A program made the position numbers and the translations under genes. From Symsagittifera roscoffensis (taxonomy: Eukaryota > Xenacoelomorpha > Acoela > Convolutidae), in the NCBI RefSeq assembly GCF_963678635.1, contig NC_087067.1, positions 6,490,647 to 6,554,646 of the forward strand: 64,000 nucleotides of DNA, in the 5' to 3' direction. Positions 10,662 to 22,651 of this stretch are shown here, piece after piece. The notes under the pieces are model-generated. The model saw only the letters and a program-made list of their open reading frames with translations. It did no database searches and was not told the origin of the DNA. Numbering within the stretch: position 1 is the stretch's first letter; every line of letters starts with the position of its first letter.

Positions 10662-12880
10662 CTACAGAAAACAAATCAGATGACAATCTTTCAATGCTGA
10701 TATTAACCTGATGCTGAAATGCGCAACTTGCGTTGGAGACGGTGAGCTGATTATAAAACACTGCAGCCGCACTACATTTTCCTACTTTTTTCCGCCCACG
10801 CCCCAACTATTGGAGTTAGAAGAAACTTTGATGCAGTAAGTCTTGTTCGCCTGACTCTAGGTATCTCTAGGAAAACTCTGGGGCTAGGATTGGTCAGAGA
10901 TCATACTAAAGCCCGGTTGATTGGGATGTGCATTCCAAAAAGAAAATCCAAAAATATGCCTGTCGAGAAAAATGTATAAACTTCTGGGCCTAATTCAATT
11001 GGATTTTACCGTAATTTGGCTCTTTTATTTTTTAACAAAACTGTTTTAGCTTGAAATGTTCGTTTTTTCAAAGAACAGAGCCAATCGAAGATTGGAAAAG
11101 AATAATGAACGCAAGTAAACTGAAAAAAAACTGACTTGTTTTTTCAAAAACCTTCAACTTTTGACTTTCGAAGAAAAAAATAGATGACCTTAAAGTTTTT
11201 GAATTTCTAGAAAAATGTTTGATTGGCGCTTTTTTGATAACATTAACCCAACTTGAGAAAATTGAAACACTTAAAAAAAAGTACATTCTTCGACAAACCA
11301 GTGATCTTTAAAAAAAATTTATCTACATCGCAGCTGAATCGTGCATCAAAGCTTCTTTATGTTTTATGCTAAAAACACTTGAGACTAAACAAACTTGGGC
11401 GAATGAGCAGTCAAAGTTTTTAATTTATTACAAAATAAAAAAATAGCTACATTTGAAGAAATCCAGAACTTTGCCGCTTTAAATGACAATTAATTTTTTT
11501 GGGGTTCACCCTCTTAAATTAACTCTCTTTTAGTTGCGGTCAATTAAGCTTAGTGGGTCTGCGAATCGATGTGAAGTTTCAGCCGTTTCTCAGAACATTT
11601 TTTTAACGAACTTAACGAAGTTGGGAACTTAACTCTGTTGGGAACTTAACTAAGCTCTCGGTTTGGTTTTGGGGACTGAAGTATATATATATTCCAGAAG
11701 TTTTCGCAAATTTCAAAAATGTGTATATATTTGATTTTATACTAAACCAGTTTAATTACTCGAATTGAATTAAATTTGAGGGTAGCCTCTAAATGGGGAT
11801 TTTTATGTGGCATTTGCCTATCCTCTCCTTTATTGTACTGTCTAAATTAGATACACAGATGCACAGCAGAGCTTCGGACCGATACGTAACAAAGCCTCTA
11901 AGTCGTAAAACGTTTCAAACATTTCGAAAAAAGTAGATCTATCTGAATGAAAAAAGCTAGTTTCAAAAAACATGCCAAGTCAATGAAATTGGAAATTAGC
12001 AAAGTAAGAAAACTTGAAAAGCATTAAGTCAAAAATACCTAGACAGAAACCTTCTAAGCCGAAACAAATCAAAAAAATACAACGAAAAGTTTTCGAGCCC
12101 CTCCCCTCAAAACACACACATACACACAATGCAGGAAAACGACGGTCATCAACCGTCGCTACGAGATGCCATTAAGTCGATATAATATAAGCCGAAACTT
12201 ATCAATCCAAAAAAAGCGGAACGAAAAAAAGCGGAACGACAAAAAAATTAAATGGGTTGGTAAAATTACAACCTAAATCAAAAAATTTATGCCGACAAGG
12301 ACGGATATTCAAAATGCTAACATGCTATAAAAATGTCTGCTACAGTTTTTCCAACATAGGTGAAGCAGATTAACGAGTCCAGGAGATGAGCCTTGTGAGC
12401 AAAGTTACTTACTGTTGAAAAAATCTAATATCCGATTGTAATACCCTTGCTTATCGCAAGGATAAAAAGTAATGATGAAGATAATTACGTAACTTTTTCT
12501 ATGTACTATAATTAAGGAGAAACAAGGCTAGCCGGTTACTGTGCAAGTAGCACAAAATGTTCCAACCAGTCTTTAAAAACTAAAACAAAATTAATTTGCC
12601 AATTAGTGTCGTGAGCAAAAAAGTAGAACTACTGAGCAAAAAAGTAGAACTTAGGCATTTTCGTCTGTAATTGTAAAATATGCAAATTAGAAAACAATTT
12701 TTGAAGACAAATAACAAGAAAAATAACAAAAAAATTAATTTTTTTTCCAAAGTTTTTGATTCCTAAGATGAAGCTGAAAACGCCAAAAACTAACTTCATT
12801 TGAGTCGAATTAAATTTTCAAAGCTTAAATTAAGCATTCACCGGGAAAACTTATTTGCAATTTTTTGATGTCGTTCGAAT
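10662..12880. other. Gene A intron sequence with repeat fragments
   Basis: No exon-like segment is seen. Pieces recognised: a family D fragment near 11060-11290, a SINE-head remnant near 11855-11910 (ACAGATGCACAGCAGAGCTTCGGA), a perfect 7-bp inverted repeat at about 12138-12156 (CGACGGT…ACCGTCG), a CCTTGC/GCAAGG tail hairpin near 12450-12466, and a family B module from about 12525 ('AGCCGGTTACTGTGCAAG'). Confidence 0.5.
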
Positions 12881-12882
12881 CA

Positions 12883-15166
12883 CCAGGTACTATGTAGAAA
12901 TGCATATCATATTCAACCCAATGCTTTAAACAGCTCCGGATTCGTAGTTTTATCTGAGGAAAAGACCAACTCTTATGCAGTTTCAGAGCTAGCTTTTGGC
13001 GGTTGGAGTGTTCGATTTTATCAAGATCAGTTCGAATTCAGTTGGTAATTGGAAGTAAAATTACGCTCTACAATTAAGAAAGTTTTTCTGTTCAAATAAG
13101 TTTTTCTGATGATTTTTGAATTAGCAGCTGTGTTCAGCTGTTCTATGCTATTTAGACAGCAGCGGAAAACAGGCTAGATGTTATGTTGGAATTAATGTGC
13201 TCTCACAAGTAATTTTTTTTGCAGAAGAAAAGCTTATTTCCAATTTTGTTTGTGTAATGACCTCACTTGGAAACAATTTCTCATGATTATTATGATTATT
13301 ATTATTATGATTATAATTATTATTATTTTTATGGTTATTATATCATTATTGTTATTATGATTATTGTTGGGATTATTTTTAAAATAACTGGTTAGAGTTG
13401 TTATCTGTTCCTTTTTTTTTTGCTTAGAGCCTCTAGAGACACTGAAGTTTTCACCCAAGAAAGGATCCAACTGCAACTTCTTTCTAGATCGTTCACAGAT
13501 GAATTCGAGTGACTTCCAAGAAGACAGTCTGCTGGACATGATGTTCACTAGCCCTAAGAGGATCATTATGCGGGTGAGTGTTATTCAAAGTTCGGCTTTT
13601 TCTTTAACCAAGTATAAAAACTGGTTCATTTAATTTTGATGTCAAATGACTGAACTGAAGGAAATAAAAATGAATAAATCGAATATGATTTAAGATAACT
13701 CGATCTTTAAATGTCAAAATTGCCATATTAAATTGTTGTGAAGATATTTTTTCAGGGCATACGTTTTTTGTATAATCTTTTTCTTTGACTTGCTCATTTC
13801 GTTTTTGCGTTGAAAAATCAACTGACTCGATTTTGAAATTTGTTTTTGAAGTCTCTTCAAATTTAAAAGGGATACAATGCATTATTTTTTGTTTTGAAGT
13901 AGATATAAGTTGAAAAAAATTAGTATGGGACATTCGTCACTGAGCTATTTGCTGTCATTACACTTGCGACTAGCTAGTGTATTAGTACTACGAATCTTCT
14001 TTTTTCTAACCTAATTCGCAAATAAAAGTGTTCACTTAAATGGAAATTTCACTGTAGCATTGCAAATTGCATAGCATCTGTACTCTGCTTTTTGTGACTA
14101 GTGTTTGGAAGTAATTAAGCGTCCTTGGCTGAGTGGTTAGTGCGTGAGACTCATAATTTTTAGGTCGCAATAGCTAGTAGGTTCAAATCAAAGATGTAGC
14201 CAAATTTTTACTAATTCGAGGCTTATTTCTGCTTTTTCTTATTGCACTTTATAGAGCTGCTTTTTCCGTGTTCTGGCTAGTGTGTGCTTTGCCTCTGTGT
14301 ATCTTGTGTTTTTTGGGTGTAGTATAATTAGGTAATGTGATCCAATGAGAGACGTTTAACATGAGAAATTTTGTTCAGGGTCAATGTTTTTTCCCGGGAG
14401 ATTCTTAAAATTGATCGCGCTTAACTTTAAATTTTTCGATGTTTGGTTTTTTGTTTCTTTTTAAGTTCAATTCATATTTATTTGAAAAAAGGACGGCAAA
14501 TTACGCTCTCAAGTTTAGAAGAAAACGTAATTGTTCCGACCATTGAAAACGGTGAGGGACTTAGAATTCGCCTGTTTTAGTTTTTTCTTTTTGTTTTCCA
14601 CGCAAAATCAGCTACATGAAATAATTATCGGACCGGTTTGAGTGATATATCATATTAAAGCCTTTTCAGTCGTGATTCGATTGACATCAAAAATATTTTG
14701 AAAAATTTTTCCCAGTGTCGAAAAAAGCCGGTTTGAAATTTTTGATTTTTTGTCTTAATTCGAGCAAAGAAAGCAAGCGAGCAAGCTTAGCACAGCTGCA
14801 TTATCCCTAATTCAAGACCATTAAACCTAATTGTAAATAAGTAAAACTAGTTTTTGGAGTTTTTTTGCTTCATTTTGGGAATCAAAAACTTCAAAAAAAA
14901 ATGACGTGCAAAAAGTTTTGAAACATTTTTTTTTTAATTTTTCAGTTTTCCTAATCAATTTTCTACAAACATTTTGGTAGAATTTGCCTATATTACTATA
15001 GTTGTCTAACTTGACTAAATTATATTATTACGTCACATCCTTCTATTACACCAAGCAGAAAAAACTAGATTAATTTGGAAAAAAAATTTCTGAACCGTAG
15101 ATTTTTATAGATTATGGTCGGATTATTCTCTGCTACTCGCACAGTAACCGGATATCCTTGTTGTCT
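12883..15166 (+). repeat. 2.4-kb repeat unit, copy 1 (left end missing)
   Basis: Collinear and nearly identical to 15296-17100 at an offset of about 2413 bp, and to the inverted copy at 26395-28830. Contents in order: an exon-like segment, an ATT/ATG-type microsatellite (about 13285-13375), a second exon-like segment behind a long pyrimidine tract, a nested tRNA-derived SINE (about 14085-14330), the 'GTGATATATCATATTAAAGC' module, and the family B module at the right end (…CCGGATATCCTTGTTG). It lacks the first 130 bp present in the other copies. Confidence 0.9.
12887..13512 (+). pseudogene. Exon-like pair inside repeat copy 1 (80 codons if spliced)
   Basis: 12887-13044 is open between a CACCAG acceptor-like site and donor AGTTG|gtaatt (phase 2). 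The peptide includes SELAFGGWSVRFYQDQFE. 13428-13512 follows a textbook tract ending ttttttttttgcttag, resumes in the matching phase, and ends at TGA with RDTEVFTQERIQLQLLSRS. A different frame of the second segment is also open up to a consensus donor (GCGG|gtgagt) near 13574, so the reading is ambiguous. Copy 2 carries an extra A in the first segment and a lost base in the second, and is broken in both. I infer a captured gene fragment. The family is not recognised. Confidence 0.35.
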
Positions 15167-15364
15167 AATTTGCCATGATTTTGCAATTTCAATCTCAGGG
15201 GTCTTTGGAGTCTTCTGATGTTTAAAAAATTGAGAGAATCCGGGATTCGGTATATTAATTTCGCCTGACATTCTGAAAACGCTTAGCGGAATACCAGGTA
15301 CTATGCAGAAATGCATATCATATTCAACCCAATGCTTTAAACAGCTCCGGATTCGTAGTTTTAT
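15065..15364 (-). pseudogene. Exon-like open frame on the minus strand of repeat copy 2
   Basis: After acceptor ctttttcctcag the frame is open for 99 codons. It starts IKLRIRSCLKHWVEYDMHF, passes a Met at residue 36 (MSGEINIPNPGF), and runs into the family B module read as YPVTVRVAEN. The first 18 residues loosely resemble the 'LRVxNVLKxWVE' helix of RasGEF N-terminal (REM) domains, but the match is short and does not continue. In the inverted copy 3 the same stretch carries a one-base insertion soon after the Met. Best treated as a decayed or captured gene fragment. Confidence 0.3.
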
Positions 15365-17110
15365 CTGAGGAAAAAGACCAACTCTTATGCAGTTTCAGAG
15401 CTAGCTTTTGGCGGTTGGAGTGTTCGATTTTATCAAGATCAGTTCGAATTCAGTTGGTAATTGGAAGTAAAATTACGCTCTACAATTAAGAAAGTTTTTC
15501 TGTTCAAATAAGTTTTTCTGATGATTTTTGAATTAGCAGCTGTGTTCAGCTGTTCTATGCTATTTAGACAGCAGCGGAAAACAGGCTAGATGTTATGTTG
15601 GAATTAATGTGCTCTCACAAGTGATTTTTTTTGCAGAAGAAAAGCTTATTTCCAATTTTGTTTGTGTAATGACCTCACTTGGAAACAATTTCTCATGATT
15701 ATTATGATTATTATTATTATAATTATAATAATTATTATTTTTATGGTTATTATATCATTATTGTTATTATGATTATTGTTGGGATTATTTTTAAAATTAA
15801 CTGGTTAGAGTTGTTATCTGTTCCTTTTTTTTTGCTTAGAGCCTCTAGGAGACTGAAGTTTTCACCCAAGAAAGGATCCAACTGCAACTTCTTTCTAGAT
15901 CGTTCACAGATGAATTCGAGTGACTTCCAAGAAGACAGTCTGCTGGACATGATATTCACTAGCCCTAAGAGGATCATTATGCGCGTGAGTGTTATTCAAA
16001 GTTCGGCTTTTTCTTTAACCAAGTATAAAAACTGCTACATATAATTTTGATGTCAAATGACTGAACTGAAGGAAAAAAAATGAATAAATCGATTATGATT
16101 TAAGATAACTCGATCTTTAAATGTCAAAATTGCCATATTAAATTGTTGTGAAGATATTTTTTCAGGGCATACGTTTTTTGTATAATCTTTTTCTTTGACT
16201 TGCTCATTTTGTTTTTGCGTTGAAAAATCAACTGACTCGATTTTGAAATTTGTTTTTGAAGTCTCTTCAGTTTTAAAAGGGATACAATGCATTATTTTTT
16301 GTTTTGAAGTAGATATAAGTTGAAAAAAAATTAGTATGGGACATTCGTCACTGAGCTACTTGCTGTCATTACACTTGCGACTAGCTAGTGTATTAGTACT
16401 ACGTATCTTCTTTTTTCTAACCTAATTCGCAAACAAAAGTGTTCATTGAAAGTGTTGACTTATGGAAATTTCACTGTAGCATTGCAAATTGCATAGCATC
16501 TGTGCTCTGCTTTTTTGTGGCTAGTGTTTGGAATGAATCAAGCGTTCTTGGCTGAGTCGTTAGTGCGTGAGACTCATAAATTTTAGGTCGCAATAGCTAG
16601 TAGGTTCAAATCAAAGATGTAGCCAAATTTTTACTAATTCGAGGCTTATTTCTGCTTTTTCTTATTGCTCTTTATAGAGCTACTTTTTCCGTGTTCTGGC
16701 TAGTGTGTGCTTTGCCTCTGTGTATCTTGTGTTTTTTGGGTGTAGTATATGTAGTTAATGTGATCCAATGAGAGACGTTTAACATGAGAAATCTTGTTCA
16801 GGGTCATTGTTTTTTCCCGGGAGATTCTTAAATTTGATCGCGCTTAACTTTAAATTTTTCGATGTTTGGTTTTTTGTTTCTTTTCAAATTCAATTCATAT
16901 TTATTTGAAAAAAGGACGGCAAATTACGCTCTCAAGTTTAGAAGACAACGTAATTGTTCTGACCACCATTGAAAACGGAGAGCGACTTAGAATTCGCCTG
17001 TTTTAGTTTTTTCTTTTTGTTTTCCACGCAAAATCAGCTACCACAAATAATCATCGGACCGGTTTGAGTGATATATCATATTAAAGCCCTTGCAGTCGTG
17101 ATTCGAACGA
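15167..17110 (+). repeat. 2.4-kb repeat unit, copy 2 (right end truncated)
   Basis: Directly abuts copy 1. It begins GCCATGATTTTGCAATTTC, as does the inverted copy 3, and follows copy 1 closely until about 17105, where it switches to an inverted fragment of its own module. The nested SINE is at about 16500-16745. Indels relative to copy 1 disrupt both exon-like segments. Confidence 0.9.
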
Positions 17111-17365
17111 GATCAAAAAATTTCAAATATATCACTCAACCCAGTCCGATGATTATTTGTAGAAGCTGATTTTGCGTGGAAAACAAAAAAGCCTGCTCGC
17201 TTGCTTTGTTCGTTCGAATTAAGACAAAAAATCGAAAACTTCAAACCGGTTTTTCTCGACACTGGAGAAACTTTTTGAAATTTAGTGTGGTTCGAATCAC
17301 GACTGAAAGGGCTTTAATATGATATATCACTCAACCCAGTCCGATGATTATTTGTGGTAGCTGAT
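17036..17365. repeat. Inverted pair of the 'GATATATCATATTAAAGC' module
   Basis: The module runs forward at 17036-17105 and in reverse at about 17115-17200 and again at 17285-17365, separated by other module pieces. The arms could pair into a long hairpin. Related single copies lie near 14630, 26900 and 37500. Confidence 0.7.
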
Positions 17366-17586
17366 TTTGCATGGAAAACAAAAAGAAAAAACTAAAACAC
17401 ACCCGAATACAAAGTTCCTGCCCATTTTCAATGGTCGGAACAATAAATTCTTTGTTTCTACCGTTCTTTCAGCCGTATGCACCATTCAAACCGTTTGGAA
17501 GTTTTCTGGAGTACCCGAAATTTTCAAAACAAGTCACATGTCAACACGTCTTGAGCGCTAAAATATTACAAGCTATCAACCTTACC

Positions 17587-17720
17587 TTCATTAGTAACTG
17601 AGGCTTCGTTCGACGTTACTTCTCCCTGTGGTGTTTGAGGAGCTGCATTATATGATTCCACAGCTTCTTCTGTCTGAATAGGCTTCACTTCTTCAACTAC
17701 TTTCTCATCAGAAATGCCAT
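17587..17720 (-). CDS. Gene A, short exon with an apparent one-base frameshift
   Basis: Acceptor (ctgaattttag) and donor (GAAG|gtaagg) are both good. Entering in the phase set by the exon upstream gives DGISDEKVVEEVKPIQ and then ESYNAAL, but the frame meets TAA about 10 codons later. Shifting one base near 17640, as if a G were missing, gives acidic sequence like the rest of the gene (QTPQGEVTSNEASVTNEG) up to the donor, now in phase 1 as the His-rich exon requires. The length, 134 bp, is one short of what the phases on both sides need. So I infer a one-base deletion: a sequencing error, a polymorphism or a real break. Alternatively gene A ends here with …ALKHHREK. Confidence 0.55.
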
Positions 17721-18399
17721 CTAAAATTCAGACCTCGCTTGAGAAACTAACTGAACAACTTTTTTCTGAGTTAACATGCTTTTCTCACTGAGATATACAG
17801 ACACATTCTTGCCAGTTAAGATTTCACAATAATTCAGTATTCTAAAGATTTTTGCAGCAGCTGAAGTTTTAGGATCTTTGAGTTAAATAACCGCAACTCA
17901 TGAATATTAGCCAAGCAACTGAACTGAAACAGTATTGGGTTCGAAAAACATTCAAAGGCGAGTTAATTCACCTTCACGTTAATATTGATAACGCTAAGCG
18001 TCATGCACATACATGCGTGATTTGAGGGAGTAGGAACCACAAGCACTTTTACACTACACTACACGAAAAACGTACCAGTGGTGGAGTTTGGTTGACAAAA
18101 ATAGGGTAACAGGGCACAGAACCATTCACCGATGGCTTCCAACCACTCTAGACATAAAAGAGAAAACCCAACATCACCAGGAATTACAGAAGGGACTCAA
18201 TTGCATTTCAACAGCAGAAAAAAACCATAACCATGTGACTCTTAGAACCCACCACCTTTATTGATAACAAACTGTTGAATTTATGTTACATTGATTACTT
18301 TTTTAGAGATGACTTTCAGTGGAACTCGAGTGCAGCTGTGAGTGTATTGTGACCCTTTAGAGATGGTTCGATTCAAAATTAGGGTATTAAGGAAAATGT
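17721..18399. other. Gene A intron, nothing recognised
   Basis: Unique-looking AT-rich sequence between two gene A exons. I see no exon, RNA or repeat copy that I can support. Confidence 0.5.
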
Positions 18400-18665
18400 G
18401 AAGATATTATACATGTCATTTCCTTTTCTTACGTGACATTTGATGCTTTACACGTGACATTTCACAATTCCAACTGAGATTTGACCTTTATGAGTCTGCC
18501 ATTTTCTAGATGCAGTTGACCTTTACCGTGTTCCAATTAACCTTTACCACGTGACATTTGACCGTTCCCACCCAAGTGACCCCCAGCCTTTCTCAGTATG
18601 ACGTGACCTCTCCAAGGTAACAATTACCCTTTCCCACGTGAAGTTTGATCTCGACCCTTTTTTGT
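18400..18665 (-). repeat. Degenerate short tandem repeat with CACGTG-type cores
   Basis: Five or more diverged units of roughly 20-25 bp follow the pattern 'CCTTTaCCACGTGACATTTGA'-like, with ACGTGAC near 18433, 18456, 18558, 18602 and a CACGTGAAG near 18640. It lies immediately 3' of the large gene A exon, in the intron. Read through in the exon's frame it gives repeated WERxxVTW-type peptides, which I take as intronic. Confidence 0.7.
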
Positions 18666-18668
18666 TAC

Positions 18669-21600
18669 CTTTCAAACGGGCGTGCAATGGCATTCCAGAG
18701 TCTACTGAATTGGATGAGTGCGTTTGGACAATATGGGGTTTTACTTGGTCAGACGAAGCTGCGACTGCCAGTATTTTGGCGATTGATGCCGCTTTCAGGT
18801 AGAACTGACCCGAGTTAAACACGAAGTCTGATGTCGAGATATTCGAAGAGTGGAGTTGTTTAAACAGATCTGAAAGAAACTGCAGCGTTAACTCAGAATC
18901 GTTATCCATTTCAGTTGGTTCGGACGATGCTTCTTTTATTTCCAACTTTGAACTTAACTCGTGCATTTCAGAATCAGGTTCAATTTCAGTGTCAAATCCG
19001 AAGCCAAATTTAGATTCGTTACAGGAGTAATTCAAGATATCCTCAACTGTTAAATTTGCGAAACTAAGTCTCATTTCTGTATCGAAGCTTCCTAATTTCT
19101 TTTCAAAGCTGAAGTTAGAATGAATTATGTCTGCCGTAACTTTAGCATGAGTTTGATTTTCCTTCAAATTTATCTCCGTAGAAACGTTGCTGTGAACACT
19201 CTTAGTTACACTAGTTTCTTTCAATTGTTCACGACTATCATTTTTGGCTTGCCCTATTTTGGCATTTTCTATAGTATCAAGAGCTTCGGATTTCATGGAT
19301 TTGTCTGGAATTGGTGCAGAGGATCTTAGGTCTAATGAACTTCGCTGCTCAGTATGTTTACTTGTTTTTTCAGTGCCTTCTAAGTTTTCATTAGTCTTCT
19401 GATCGATAACTGTAGCCTCATCTTTGCTTTCAATTTTCTTTTGCTTCATTCCTAGATCTTGTGTCTTGTCCTTAAACTGATCTTCATTTGCTAGCGATGA
19501 TGTTTCTGAGATTATTTTGTTAATCTTAACAGTATTATTTGAATTCATTTCGTTCGTCGTTGGCACTGTTTTGTTCTGAATTAGTTTCTTTTCATCTTCA
19601 TTAGATAATATAGACATATCTTTCACATTTACCAACTGATCAGTAGAGAATGATTCGTTCACGACAGACAAATTTACTCTCGTAAGAAGAGTTTCCGACT
19701 GAGGTATTTTTGAATGACGAAAAAATTTCACCGAGTAATACTTTTCAAGCATGCTCGAGTTTTCGAAACATTTTCTGTCGACTGAAAATTGAGCTCTTTC
19801 AACGATCTCGAAATATTCGGTTTTGATACTTACATTAGTGCTAGATTTTTCATCTGCACGTAAGTGATTAGATTGCAGAAACAGTTCGAGGTAACTTTTC
19901 TCGAGCATCGTTGAATTTTCGAAACATTTGTCGTCAATAGAAAATTGATCAAACATTTCTGTTTCATTAACCAGTAAATCTGCCGAACTAACAGTTAGAT
20001 TGACTTCAGACTTGCTTCCGAGTAAATCTATGGTAGTTTTGAAGAATTTTTCCAAATAAAAGTATTCGAGCATGGTCGAGTTTTCGAAACATTTATGGTC
20101 AGAAGAATACTCATCCGTTACAGGTTTCGAATCATGACTCTGGTTTATAGCTTTGATCCAGCTAAAAACATCGGAGGGATTTGCAGTGGATATGCTGAAC
20201 CTTCTGAACTTGTAAATTTCCAATGATGTTGCGTTTTCAAAACACTTTTCGCCAACATCTAAAATGCCTTTTTCCATTGAATTGGTAGCATCAATTTCCC
20301 GTTTCCTCTCTTCAGATTCATTTTCAGTCTTCGCCTCATTTTCTTGGTATTCGCGATTAGCTGAGAACTTTGTGTATCGGAAGATTTGAAAATCGGATGA
20401 GTTCACAAAACACAGGTCACCAAATTCAACAAAAGCGTCTAGATTTTGAACTTGAACAGTATTCGAATCAAGTGATTCATTGAAACACGTCGACAATGAC
20501 AGATTCAGGCTAGTTTTTTCATTCAATTCCTTATAACTACTTCTCGATAGAAATGTTACCAATTGGTACTGTTCAAAGCCGCTACTGTTCGTGAAGCAAA
20601 ATCTATCGGTCTCAAATATATCTCGATTATTCAACAGCTCAAATTGGTCAAAAACTGCATAACTTCCAGCTATCTGTGAGAAATTGCATCCATCTATTAA
20701 GAAAATGTTTTCAGGCGACGATACCTCTGTAAATGTCATATTATCTCCTGCGAGACATGTTAATTCCAGGCCAACAGCTGAACGAAACGGTGAAAAACTT
20801 CGGTCAAATAACTTGTCACCATTATTTCGATCACCTTTGGCGTCTTTCGCGCCATCATCAGATGGTATCAAATGAACTTCTAAGTGAAAATTAACCGAGT
20901 TATTGTCGTTAAAAGCACACTCTAATTGATGGACAAAACACGTGTTACTAAAGATTTCAAATTTTGTTTCAAGTGAATCATGAGAAACTTCCTGGGCATT
21001 TTCACAAGATTCAATTTCAGTATTACCGTAATTGATCGCGTCAGTGAAATTGTCATCAAATGACGAACAAACATCGATTGCGTTAAGATCTAGTAGATGG
21101 CACATTTCATGAAATTGTATCAATTCTACCGTCGATTCAGATTCGCTCAGATTAATTTTGTCCTGCATTTCAGTGATATGTGAATCTTCGCCTTCTCCGA
21201 ACTTAAAACTAGCAAGTACTGGCATGCTAGAATCTCTGGATGCCGATATTGAACTTGTTACATTATCAAAAATGCCACAATATGGCCATAAAACAACCCG
21301 TTTGGCCTTCTTTTCATCTTCAGTTCGAATTGTAAATGGGAACTCTTTATTTAGATTTCCAACTGACATACTTTTGTTGATATTCGTTTCAATTTGGTCA
21401 TCGATAGAGTCTTGGATGATAAAATTAGAAGCATCAACTGGACATGTTAATCGTAAATGATTCTGAAGAAACATCTGGTTATCACAGACGTTACGAAGGG
21501 GACTCATTTTTGCATTGCTATGCTTTCGAATCGGGGTTGTCGAAGTTTCATTTTCATCATCTCTTGTTTCGTTAGAATGAACCAACTTAGAAGCATTCAT

Positions 21601-22349
21601 TACATTGATATCCATTTCTCGTATTTCAGTTTTAGACGAAATTTGTTCGTTCATTTTTTCTGATGCCTCAACTTTATTATCGAGCTTATTCTGTTCTACG
21701 AAGAGTACACCTGCTAGGCTAGAATAGCTCGTTTGAATTTCGGATTTAGTTTCCGCTAATGCACGAGCAATGTACACTTCCAGTAACTTCAATTCAAGCA
21801 TAGTTGAGTTGTCGAAACATTTTCCTTCGAACTGAAGCTCACCCCATAAGTCAACTCGGGAACTATTTTGCAACTGAGAAATTCTATCTGCAATACGGTC
21901 ACGAATATTGAATGAGGTTGGTTTGTCGGTTAAGTTCTCAAGCGAATAACTGTTCTGAGATTTATTTATCAAATTTTTCGAATCAGTTAAATTTTGGCCT
22001 TCATCTTCAGATTTTATTGTAATATCTGATTTTTTAGGTAAGCCTGCTTCTAACAGTGCTTCGACATTGGCTTCTTTTGTCAATAACAGTGATTCAGAGG
22101 TAACTTCTTTTTCCTGTGATTCAAATGTAACTTCGACCAATGGTTCTGCAATATTTTCAGTAGATTGCACTTCAGTTATTTCTTTAGCCGAATGGATTCT
22201 AAGCAGAATCTCTTCGTCTATTTTTGCCAAATCAGCATCCAGAGACTCTAGAATGCCACTTGCAGTCGATTCTTCACCCTCAGTTGGTCTTTCAGGCAGA
22301 ACTTTTTGATCCCCCAACTGCGCTACGCGAGTGGCAGAAGGCACTTGGT
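18669..22349 (-). CDS. Gene A, large central exon (about 1,226 codons) with CF-N-S/T modules
   Basis: A single open frame of 3.7 kb bounded by acceptor tagtttcacttcaag (phase 1) and donor TTGAAAG|gtaaca (phase 1). The protein is acidic, rich in Ser, Thr, Asn and Glu, and looks largely disordered. About eight modules of the form D-x-K-C-F-E-N-S-T-M-L-E-x-x-x-L-x-x-F are visible, encoded near 21.81, 20.69, 20.59, 20.40, 20.23, 20.08, 19.92 and 19.76 kb. The last six are spaced 155-190 bp apart. Each has one Cys, an Asn-x-Ser/Thr sequon and an aromatic/Leu helix-like tail. More diverged CxFxxN pieces occur between 21.3 and 20.9 kb. I do not recognise a family. No signal peptide or membrane segment is seen in this exon. 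A start at ATG 22384-22386 is possible if unspliced, but the phase match with the exon upstream favours splicing. Confidence 0.8.
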
Positions 22350-22651
22350 CTTGAAGTGAAACTACCCTTTTTAGTTCAAAAAGCATACAATCAAAGATAC
22401 AACAACGCTAGCACACTAACCCCTTTGTGTTAACATATAAATTAAGAAATCGATTAGTACGTAAATCACAAAAGTCGCTACAGATTAACTTAATTGCAGG
22501 CAACCATAATTAAACCGCAGAGCTTCTTTTTCGTAGAAAAAAATCTGAAATACTCATAATTGTATTTATTGGCTTTTTATGCGTCAAAAGTCTTGGAGCT
22601 CTTAAGTTAAAATTGATCCAAATATACTCAGTACGAAAAAGTACTCCTTAC

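Noticed and set aside
14140-14205. Plus-strand tRNA with CAT anticodon
   Set aside because: It is the tRNA part of the SINE nested in the 2.4-kb repeat, identical in context in all three copies. The variable region and acceptor stem do not fit a functional tRNA.
15679-16044. Tyr-rich plus-strand frame starting METISHDYYDYYYYN
   Set aside because: The start is the translated ATT-type microsatellite. Only the part after the pyrimidine tract could be exon.
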